Positions 7,639-12,920 of a stretch of 12,920 nucleotides of DNA are shown here, piece by piece; the first letter of the stretch is position 1; each line of letters starts with the position of its first letter. Source of the stretch: an uncultured Eubacteriales bacterium (GTDB taxonomy: Bacteria; Bacillota; Clostridia; Christensenellales; CAG-138). Position numbers and translations under genes: made by a program. A model generated the notes under the pieces. It was not told the origin of the DNA, made no database searches, and was given only the letters and a program-made list of their open reading frames with translations. The DNA lies in contig URFJ01000047.1 in NCBI GenBank assembly GCA_900547135.1, forward strand, positions 1-12,920, written 5' to 3'.

Positions 7639-8196
7639 ATGAGATTTGGCATAAACATGTGTGACGATATAGCTGAAATATTATTTGACGAATCCAGAAT
7701 ACAGCGGAGGGTTAGTGAATTGGGGGAGCAGATTACAAAGGACTACCTTGATAAAAACCCGATCTTGATATGCATATTAAAGGGAGCCGTACACTTCTTT
7801 GCCGACCTCTCCAGGGAGATTGCTTGTCCAGTGGAAATGGAATTTATGGGTATCTCCAGTTACGGCAACGCGGCTAAAACCTCGGGCATAGTAAGGATAT
7901 CGAAGGATGTTGATGTCAGCATAACCGGAAGACATGTTCTTATAGTCGAGGATATAATGGATTCTGGACTTACGCTTAACCATCTTACGAATATGCTCAG
8001 GTCAAGGAAACCGGCGTCCCTGCGTATAGCCTGTCTGCTGGACAAGCCTGACCGTCGCGAATGCGATATAATGCCGGATTATAGAGGTTTTATAATTCCC
8101 AACCACTTTGTTGTAGGCTACGGCCTTGATTATGCGGGGCGTTACAGAAATTTAAAATATGTGGGCGTTCTAAAGCCGTCTGTTTATTCTAACTGA
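7639..8196 (+). CDS. hpt: Hypoxanthine phosphoribosyltransferase
   Basis: Purine salvage enzyme that converts hypoxanthine (and usually guanine) plus PRPP to IMP (GMP) in the cytoplasm. The 185-residue length is normal. Motifs visible are ILKGA (46-50), the flexible-loop SSYG (73-76), the PRPP-binding VLIVEDIMDSGLTL (100-113) with acidic pair E104-D105, the base-contacting LLDK (133-136) and VVGYGLDYAGRYRNL (158-172). An in-frame ATG at 7624 precedes the ribosome site AAGGGAG (7627-7633), so 7639 is chosen because the site lies five bases upstream of it. The gene follows tilS by 48 bases, probably co-transcribed. In many Firmicutes ftsH comes next; here it is galE. Confidence 0.96.
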   Translation: MRFGINMCDDIAEILFDESRIQRRVSELGEQITKDYLDKNPILICILKGAVHFFADLSREIACPVEMEFMGISSYGNAAKTSGIVRISKDVDVSITGRHVLIVEDIMDSGLTLNHLTNMLRSRKPASLRIACLLDKPDRRECDIMPDYRGFIIPNHFVVGYGLDYAGRYRNLKYVGVLKPSVYSN

Positions 8197-8250
8197 TAAG
8201 ATCAAGGAACAATAAAAAAATTGACAGCGAAAGCTAAGGAGGAAGCAATT

Positions 8251-9264
8251 ATGTCCATACTGCTTACGGGCGGAGCCGGCTATATAGGCTCCCATACATG
8301 CATGGAACTATTGGATGCCGGTTATGAGGTTGTAATAGCCGATAATTTTTCTAACAGCTCGCCAAAGGTTTTGGAGCGAATAAAAGAAATATCAGGAAAG
8401 GGCTTCAAGTTTTATGAGCTTGACGTATGCAGCGGTGAGGCGCTTGACCTTATTTTTAGCGAAAACAGTATAGACTCCGTTATACATTTTGCCGGATATA
8501 AGGCTGTGGGGGAGTCGGTTGAAAAGCCACTGATGTATTATATGAATAATCTGGATGCTACAATGAATCTGCTTAGCACCATGAAAAAGCACGGAGCCAA
8601 GATCATTGTCTTCAGCTCGTCGGCCACAGTATATGGCTTCCCAAAGACAGTGCCTTTAAAAGAGGATGCGGACAGGTACTGCATGAATCCCTATGGCTGG
8701 ACGAAATATATGTCCGAACAGATAATATCCGACGTAACCAGAGCCGAGAAAGGCATGTCGTCCATACTGCTGCGTTATTTCAATCCAATAGGGGCGCATG
8801 ATAGCGGAATGATAGGTGAGGATCCCTCCGGAATACCAAACAACCTGCTGCCCTATATAACCCAGGTCGCGGTAGGCCGTAGGGAGCACCTAAATGTATT
8901 TGGAAATGACTACAACACGCCCGATGGAACCGGCGTACGGGATTATATTCATGTCGTCGATCTGGCCAAGGCTCATATAGCCGCGCTGCGCTATGCACAG
9001 AAGAATTCCGGCGTGCTTGCAGTAAACGTAGGAACGGGAAAGGGTTATAGCGTATTGGATGTAGTAAATGCGTTTGAGCGCGCAACCGGCGTGAAAGTAC
9101 CCTATGTAATTGCGCCAAGAAGGCCAGGCGATATAGATTCATACTATGCGGATCCATCCCTTGCAAAGGAATTGCTTGGCTGGGAGGCAAGCTATAGCAT
9201 AGAGGATATGTGCGCCTCATCTTGGAAGTGGCAGAGTCAGAATCCAAACGGGTACAGTGGCTGA
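8251..9264 (+). CDS. galE: UDP-glucose 4-epimerase
   Basis: NAD-dependent extended short-chain dehydrogenase that interconverts UDP-glucose and UDP-galactose, for the Leloir pathway or for surface polysaccharides. The 337-residue length is normal. The Rossmann motif is TGGAGYIG (6-13). The catalytic triad is visible as S124 in SSSATVYG (122-129), Y148 in NPYGWTK and K152. The substrate-binding segments RYFNPIGAHDSG (about 165-176) and GTGVRDYIHVVDLA (about 226-239) are also present. ATG 8251 has AAGGAGG with eight bases spacing; the longer TTG reading from 8221 places the ribosome site inside the gene and is rejected. It is 54 bases after hpt, with no terminator or clear promoter between. Sequence does not show whether it also acts on N-acetylated sugars. 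Confidence 0.96.
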   Translation: MSILLTGGAGYIGSHTCMELLDAGYEVVIADNFSNSSPKVLERIKEISGKGFKFYELDVCSGEALDLIFSENSIDSVIHFAGYKAVGESVEKPLMYYMNNLDATMNLLSTMKKHGAKIIVFSSSATVYGFPKTVPLKEDADRYCMNPYGWTKYMSEQIISDVTRAEKGMSSILLRYFNPIGAHDSGMIGEDPSGIPNNLLPYITQVAVGRREHLNVFGNDYNTPDGTGVRDYIHVVDLAKAHIAALRYAQKNSGVLAVNVGTGKGYSVLDVVNAFERATGVKVPYVIAPRRPGDIDSYYADPSLAKELLGWEASYSIEDMCASSWKWQSQNPNGYSG

Positions 9265-9296
9265 GGATCAGGGGCTTGGGGGCTTGCTATGTACCT

Positions 9297-9927
9297 ATGT
9301 ACAATTATGAAAAGGTATTAAAGTATTGGAACGGCGTGTTCTCATCCGAGAACGCGCCTCCTGTATCTCGTAAGACATGGGAAATAATATTTTGGACAAA
9401 GCCCTTGATTGGCTGTGCAAGGGGGCAGGGACCATATTGGACTTTGGCAGCGGCGCTTGCCTATATAAATGCTGCTTGAGGGGAATCCGCAGGTATATCG
9501 GGATTGATCTGTCGGGCGAGGCTATAAAGGCTGCAAGTAGACGCATGAACGGCGGCTGCTGAGGAGAGTTCGACTTCAGCGTTGGGGGCGTATCAGAGCT
9601 TTAAAGTTACCCTCAAAATCGGTGAACGCCCTTTGCTTTTCAATATAGTAGATAACCTGATACCCGAGGACTCAATAAAACTGCTTGAAAACATCTTGAG
9701 AATAGCTACTAACGGAGCGAAGGCGCTTATAAAGCTCACCCCGTTTAATACCAAAGAGCAGATAGAATGCGGGGCAAAAGGAATTAGAGGGCGAGTTCCT
9801 TTGGAATCAAACTACTGAAGACTGGAAGCGCTTATTTAAAAATTATTTTATCATTAAGGGAAATGAGGATGTTTACTATCCTGAACACGACCTACATAAC
9901 AGGCTGTTCAGCTTAATGGCGACTTAG
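9297..9927 (+). pseudogene. Broken class I SAM-dependent methyltransferase gene
   Basis: Pieces of one methyltransferase of about 200 residues can be read only by changing frame. From ATG 9297: YNYEKVLKYWNGVFSSENAP. A frame change near 9376 leads to NNILDKALDWL, the SAM motif I ILDFGSG, then YIGIDLSGEAIKAASRR. This frame hits TGA at 9560-9562 and TAA at 9602-9604. A second change near 9600-9650 gives FNIVDNLIPEDSIKLLENI, ending at TGA 9816-9818. A third change near 9785-9800 gives LWNQTTEDWKRLFKNYF, then YYPEHDLHNRLFSLMAT and a TAG at 9925-9927. The pieces are in the right order and join smoothly, so this is a decayed gene and not chance open frames. The ribosome site ahead of 9297 is poor. 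Substrate unknown. It lies 32 bases behind galE. Confidence 0.85.
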
Positions 9928-9941
9928 CCGGTTTTTGGGAG

Positions 9942-9967
9942 AGCTGAGCGTGCATAGTCGCTCAGTT
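9942..9967. terminator. Hairpin between convergent units, possible two-way terminator
   Basis: CTGAGCG (9944-9950) and CGCTCAG (9959-9965) form a 7-bp stem with an 8-base loop, extendable to 9 pairs using a G-T pair (9943/9966) and A-T (9942/9967). It lies between the end of the decayed methyltransferase and the lipoprotein gene, and its right arm covers the lipoprotein stop codon. T-tracts are weak on both sides (TTTCTGTCT on plus; CTCTCCCAAAAACC on minus, no T-run). Confidence 0.4.
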
Positions 9968-10354
9968 TCTGTCTCCCAGATGATTATCCCAGTATGGAAT
10001 TATTGTCCTGTCCGGTAGCGCATAGATGTAAATATATCCGTATGGCTGTTCAAGAATGATATCATATGCCTGATCAGCAAAGTAAGTGGTCTGAACAATA
10101 CCTTTGATTATTGCTTCAGGATAGGCGGTTTTAACAGCATCTACAATATCGGGGATGTCCTCCGGCTTAACAATGGTACCTTCCTTAAAGCCTTCTATAA
10201 CCTGCCCCTGTACCGGCGATGAAGTGGGAGATTCATCCGGGGCCTGAGAGGTCATATCGGAAGGGCCTAGGTTAGGGTTATCATTTATGCATCCGGCTGT
10301 AAACAATATTGACAGCGAGAGTGCTATAATTAATAAGCCTGCTGTTCTTTTCAC
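9962..10354 (-). CDS. Small lipoprotein of unknown function
   Basis: Predicted lipoprotein of 130 residues, anchored outside the cell membrane. The N-terminus has KR, a hydrophobic stretch (about residues 7-18) and a lipobox-like LFTAGC with the modified cysteine at C22; Thr at the -3 position is less usual. A Ser/Thr/Pro-rich linker follows (about 25-50), then an acidic to mixed globular part of about 80 residues with EDIPDIVDAVKTAYPEA and a C-terminal YGYIYIYALPDRTIIPYW. The globular part weakly recalls PepSY-like repeats, but I do not recognise a family. I chose GTG 10354 because AGGAG lies eight bases ahead of it; ATG 10375 has no ribosome site and would add seven residues. It is downstream of ylmH with a 115-base gap and may be co-transcribed. 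Confidence 0.75.
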   Translation of the reverse strand: MKRTAGLLIIALSLSILFTAGCINDNPNLGPSDMTSQAPDESPTSSPVQGQVIEGFKEGTIVKPEDIPDIVDAVKTAYPEAIIKGIVQTTYFADQAYDIILEQPYGYIYIYALPDRTIIPYWDNHLGDRN

Positions 10355-10469
10355 GGCTGTTGCTCCTGTTTTCATACTGACTTAATGCTTATTGTTCCCG
10401 ATTCATTATCCGTTATGCCATCTAACATTTTACAAATTAAATATAAAGGTGAGAATTGATAATTATAGT

Positions 10470-11198
10470 TTATTCGTACTTATCAATGTCGATATATATT
10501 CTTCCTTTTCTGGATTTGCCTCCTGTGTTTGAAATCATAGCTCTGCCGAAACCCTTAACGCTTATATTATCTCCCACATTTACGGAGCTGGATTTATCAA
10601 GGCAAGAACGATGGTTTAGTTTAACGCTTCCTTGGGTTATGAGTTTTTCCGCTCGTCCCCTTGATAATGAAAATATAGCTGAAATCACCGCATCCAGACG
10701 AAGGCTGGGAACCGTAACTGTGCCCGTTTCTCTGGGGCCTCTAGCTGGCGTGAGTTCATCCAGGGAAATGTGGGATGCTTTTACTGGGCAACGTCCAACG
10801 CAAATCAGGTTATCCGCTATAAACCCTGCCATTGATGGGACGACGATTACGTCCGCCTGATCTTCCGCAACCAGTATATCGCCAATGCATTCCCTTTTAA
10901 TACCGAGTCCCAAAATGGAGCCGAGATAATCCCTATGTGTTAAGGTCCTTTTCATAAACGGTGCGATGATACGAACCGATGAAATATAATCACGCACGCT
11001 TACTTCAAAATCCGAGGGAATTAGGACGATGCGGTTGCGCTCAGAACCCACATAACCTCCAAATACAGACGTATTTAAATGCCGAAAAAACGGCGTTAGC
11101 TCATTAATTGAGCGTGGGTCAAGAAAAGGCGTAACAAGAAGCATACCGCGCTCCTCATGCCGCTTTATTAAATCAATGATTTTTTTTAACTTATCCAT
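10470..11198 (-). CDS. ylmH: YlmH-type S4-domain RNA-binding protein
   Basis: Member of the YlmH family, found in Gram-positive bacteria often beside sepF and other division genes, and linked in Bacillus to ribosome-associated quality control. At 242 residues it is near the usual length. The N-terminal and middle parts carry the family signature FLDP (25-28), then THRDYLGSILGLGIKRECIGDI (pieces at about 87-97 and 98-107). The S4 RNA-binding domain runs from about 165 to 218 (LRLDAVISAIFSLSRGRAEK, then ITQGSVKLNH). The start codon has only a weak ribosome site (AGTAGTAA). The usual sepF/ylmG neighbours are not in the window; the gene lies between a sortase gene upstream (63 bases, with a hairpin) and a lipoprotein gene downstream. 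No clear promoter is visible ahead of it. Confidence 0.88.
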   Translation of the reverse strand: MDKLKKIIDLIKRHEERGMLLVTPFLDPRSINELTPFFRHLNTSVFGGYVGSERNRIVLIPSDFEVSVRDYISSVRIIAPFMKRTLTHRDYLGSILGLGIKRECIGDILVAEDQADVIVVPSMAGFIADNLICVGRCPVKASHISLDELTPARGPRETGTVTVPSLRLDAVISAIFSLSRGRAEKLITQGSVKLNHRSCLDKSSSVNVGDNISVKGFGRAMISNTGGKSRKGRIYIDIDKYE

Positions 11199-11230
11199 AA
11201 ATTACTACTATGTACGCCACTGCAAAAACA

Positions 11231-11267
11231 CCAAAAATGGCTAAGTCTAAATTAAGTATATTTAGCC
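11231..11267 (-). terminator. Terminator overlapping the sortase stop codon
   Basis: On the minus strand GGCTAA (11267-11262) pairs with TTAGCC (11244-11239) and is followed by ATTTTTGG. The left arm is formed by the last sense codon (GGC) and the stop codon (TAA) of the sortase gene. The 6-bp stem is weak and the loop is 17 bases, in which CTAAAT and ATTTAG can form an alternative pairing. It probably reduces read-through into ylmH. Confidence 0.5.
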
Positions 11268-11924
11268 TATTGGTTTGCACACGGCTACAACACGGGTTCT
11301 TGACGTACCTATATCATGATCAAAGTCTCCTCCGCAGGTTATAAGCGTAAGCCGTGTTTCGCCTCCGAGTGACAAAACATCATCGGGAAAGTCATTATAG
11401 GTATAAAAACTAACGCTTTCAACACTGAAATATCTGTAGCTGCCATCCGCCAACTCAACAATAACCTCATCACCAGCCTCAAAGTCCCTGAGTATCGCAA
11501 AATATCCCTTTTTGCCGCTATAGCGCACATGACCGTTTATCAGACTGTTTCCGGATTCTCCTGGAACAGGTCCATCCTTATACCATGCGGCTATATCATG
11601 TGCGTTTACAGTACCCATAGCGCCCGTATTGGTTAGGCCAACCGGCTCAATATTACATTGGATTTTAAACCGGGGGAAATATATTTTTACTGGATCTGCG
11701 GCAGGCATGGGGGTTTCTTCAATAGCGCCGCTATGCGATACGGTCGGCGGCGTTTGATCAACCGATTCCGGCGGTTTTGTTACGAGTTTAGGCGGCGATA
11801 CATATTCTCCCGGAAATATCATCAGCTCATTTATAATAAGCCATACGCCAATAATTATTAATATAGCGCCGAATGAATAATATAATACAATATTTATTTT
11901 TTTATTCTTTTTTTTCTTACTCAT
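11262..11924 (-). CDS. Class F-like sortase, membrane anchored
   Basis: Predicted sortase: a membrane-bound cysteine transpeptidase that cleaves a sorting signal and joins proteins to the cell wall or to each other. Read from ATG 11922-11924 it has 220 residues: a lysine-rich cytoplasmic start (MSKKKKNKK), one membrane segment (about 10-36), a Pro/Thr-rich linker (about 38-78) and the catalytic barrel. Catalytic residues are H132 in INGHVRYSG, C197 in LITCGGDFD and probably R209 in GTSRTRVVAV. The pattern GAMGTVNAHDIAAWYKDGPVPGE (in part 101-123) resembles class F. Classes D and E are alternatives. No LPxTG-type substrate is in the window. A longer in-frame ATG at 11981 lies upstream of the promoter and is rejected. 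No ribosome site precedes 11924; the mRNA may be leaderless. Confidence 0.87.
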   Translation of the reverse strand: MSKKKKNKKINIVLYYSFGAILIIIGVWLIINELMIFPGEYVSPPKLVTKPPESVDQTPPTVSHSGAIEETPMPAADPVKIYFPRFKIQCNIEPVGLTNTGAMGTVNAHDIAAWYKDGPVPGESGNSLINGHVRYSGKKGYFAILRDFEAGDEVIVELADGSYRYFSVESVSFYTYNDFPDDVLSLGGETRLTLITCGGDFDHDIGTSRTRVVAVCKPIG

Positions 11925-11930
11925 GATTAT

Positions 11931-11960
11931 ATTATAGCATAAGGTAAGTACTTGTTGCAA
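11931..11960 (-). promoter_or_regulatory. Promoter of the sortase gene
   Basis: On the minus strand TTGCAA (11960-11955), 18 bases, TATAAT (11936-11931), preceded by TGC, so the -10 is an extended one. Only six bases (ATAATC) separate the -10 from the ATG, placing the expected transcription start at the A of the start codon. Confidence 0.6.
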
Positions 11961-11963
11961 TAA

Positions 11964-11981
11964 TTGCCTAATAACAGGCAA
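11964..11981. repeat. Inverted repeat between divergent promoters
   Basis: TTGCCT (11964-11969), six bases, AGGCAA (11976-11981): a perfect 6-bp inverted repeat next to the -35 element of the sortase gene and upstream of the lyase promoters. It has no T-run on the outgoing side of either strand, so it is not a terminator; an operator for a dimeric regulator is possible. Confidence 0.4.
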
Positions 11982-12003
11982 AATTTAAAAAATAAAAAAG
12001 AGG

Positions 12004-12031
12004 TACACAAATCAAATAAATAGCGTATAAT
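12004..12031 (+). promoter_or_regulatory. Candidate promoter of the lyase gene (distal)
   Basis: TACACA (12004-12009), 16 bases, TATAAT (12026-12031). The -10 is perfect and the -35 matches at four of six positions. It would give a leader of about 93 nt before the ATG at 12131. Confidence 0.4.
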
Positions 12032-12082
12032 GATTTAATACTTATTATGCATAATTGTCCCTATGTCATGGATGGATTAATG

Positions 12083-12088
12083 TATAAT
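12083..12088 (+). promoter_or_regulatory. Candidate -10 of the lyase gene (proximal)
   Basis: A perfect TATAAT 42 bases ahead of the start codon, without a recognisable -35 at 16-18 bases (a TTGTCC lies 22 bases upstream of it). The region is very AT-rich, so a chance match is possible. Confidence 0.25.
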
Positions 12089-12130
12089 AATATTAATCGG
12101 TAGACAAGAGCTATATTAAGGAGCATAGTA

Positions 12131-12920
12131 ATGACAGAGGTAAAGTACTACACAGGAAAAAGCCTCCCGCTGGAAATGCATAAGATTTGCGTTGTTCAAA
12201 AGACTGACCTGCTGCCTGTTGAGAAGAGGGTAGAAGCGATACGCGAAGCGGGATTTAATTCTTACCGTCTAACAACGGATGATTTGTATCTTGACATGCT
12301 TACCGACAGTGGCGTCAATGCGATAAGCAATGAACAGCTCGGAGCAATGATGCGCGCTGACGAGTGTTACGCTGGAAGTAAAACATATAAGCGCCTTTGC
12401 GCTAAGATAAAAGAAATTTTTAATAAGGACTTCTTCCTTCCTGTACATCAGGGCAGGGCGTGTGAACATATGCTGGCAATGGGCTTTGTTAAGCCAGGGA
12501 GTCTTGTCCCCATGAACTTTTATTTTGGGACTGCCCTGAATCAGATCAAACAGCAGGGCGGCTCAGCTGTGGTGCTGATTTCGCAAGAAGGGCTTAAACG
12601 TCAAAGCGAATTCCAGTTCAAGGGCAACCTTGACCTTGATAAGCTTAAGGACGTCTTGGAAAAGGAACGCGAACGCATTGCATTTGTGAGGATAGAGGCC
12701 GGAACAAACCTCATAGGCGGACAGCCCGTGGCGCTGCAGAATATGATCGACGCAACCAGAATCTGCCGCGAATACGGTGTGCTTTCCATACTGGACGCAA
12801 GCCTGCTGCAGGATAACCTGCATTTCATTAAGGTTCGCGAACGTGTGGATATGAGTATACGCGAGATAACGCGCACCATATCCGACGCTATGGATATAAT
12901 CTATTTTTCGGCGAGAAAGC
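12131..12920 (+). CDS. Beta-eliminating lyase, tryptophanase/tyrosine phenol-lyase family, C-terminus outside window
   Basis: PLP-dependent fold-type I enzyme of the family that splits tryptophan or tyrosine to pyruvate, ammonia and indole or phenol. 263 codons are in the window; full members have about 460. ATG 12131 has AAGGAG seven bases upstream. Compared from memory with Citrobacter tyrosine phenol-lyase (TPL), these are kept: LTDSG (57-61, carboxylate contacts T49/S51), DECYAGS (77-83, Y71), HQGR (106-109, R100), F132 (F123), N183 in TNLIGGQPV (N185), D212 in LDAS (D214, cofactor nitrogen) and K263, the last complete codon, matching the PLP lysine K257. Changed are G133, where TPL has Thr124 and tryptophanase has Asp, and L215, where both have Arg (R217 in TPL). 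The substrate therefore cannot be named. It is divergent from the sortase gene. Confidence 0.85.
   Translation, partial: MTEVKYYTGKSLPLEMHKICVVQKTDLLPVEKRVEAIREAGFNSYRLTTDDLYLDMLTDSGVNAISNEQLGAMMRADECYAGSKTYKRLCAKIKEIFNKDFFLPVHQGRACEHMLAMGFVKPGSLVPMNFYFGTALNQIKQQGGSAVVLISQEGLKRQSEFQFKGNLDLDKLKDVLEKERERIAFVRIEAGTNLIGGQPVALQNMIDATRICREYGVLSILDASLLQDNLHFIKVRERVDMSIREITRTISDAMDIIYFSARK

Noticed and set aside
8221..8226. TTGACA ahead of galE, as a -35 element or as a TTG start
   Set aside because: No -10 lies at 16-18 bases, and as a start it would put the strong ribosome site (AAGGAGG) inside the gene.
8780..9247. Minus-strand open frame of 155 codons opposite galE
   Set aside because: It is Arg/Leu/His-rich, as expected for the reverse frame of a conserved gene, and galE on the plus strand is certain.
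9210..9479. An 89-codon plus-strand gene overlapping the galE end
   Set aside because: Its first part is out-of-frame galE; only the piece from 9297 is meaningful, as the N-terminus of the broken methyltransferase.
10355..10375. ATG 10375 as the lipoprotein start
   Set aside because: No ribosome site is ahead of it, while GTG 10354 has AGGAG at good distance and gives a standard signal peptide.
11925..11981. Longer sortase N-terminus starting at ATG 11981
   Set aside because: The extra codons span the promoter and part of the inverted repeat, have no ribosome site and would put 19 residues before the lysine-rich start.
11964..11981. Inverted repeat as a terminator
   Set aside because: Neither strand has a T-run directly after the stem, and both flanking genes point away from it.
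1..12920. CRISPR arrays, tRNA or rRNA genes, IS elements, phage genes
   Set aside because: I saw no regularly spaced repeats, no cloverleaf-like segments and no transposase or phage-like proteins on either strand.

Overview
The window looks like chromosome from a low-to-moderate-GC Gram-positive bacterium, most likely a member of the Clostridia (Bacillota). The grounds are YhaM, YlmH, the TSCPD-motif protein, the tilS-hpt pair, a sortase, purine-rich Shine-Dalgarno sites and sigma-A-type promoters. It is mostly housekeeping DNA. I see no phage, IS element, CRISPR array, tRNA or rRNA. There is no gene-free stretch over 300 bases; the two longest gaps (6001-6240 and 11925-12130) are divergent promoter regions.

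Left half, minus strand. A very strong promoter (6108-6136) drives ychF (GTPase), a small TSCPD-motif protein and yhaM (3'-5' exoribonuclease), ending at a hairpin terminator (3521-3553). Two alpha-glucan genes follow: malQ with its own extended -10 promoter, then a glycogen/maltodextrin phosphorylase that runs off the left edge and has a separate promoter and a foldable leader. Together these two enzymes would turn maltodextrin or glycogen into glucose-1-phosphate and glucose.

Centre, plus strand. Divergent from ychF are tilS, hpt and galE, closely spaced with clear ribosome sites. tilS-hpt is a conserved Firmicute pair, but ftsH, which often follows, is absent and galE takes the place. Behind galE lies a broken class I SAM methyltransferase gene (9297-9927) with at least three frame changes and in-frame stops.

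Right part. On the minus strand are a class F-like sortase whose promoter suggests a leaderless mRNA, a YlmH-type S4 RNA-binding protein and a small unknown lipoprotein. On the plus strand, divergent from the sortase, begins a tryptophanase/tyrosine phenol-lyase family gene, cut by the right edge just after its predicted PLP lysine. Some of its usual active-site residues are replaced.

No complete novel system is visible. The best leads are the divergent beta-eliminating lyase, the leaderless-looking sortase gene and the structured leaders of ychF and the phosphorylase gene.
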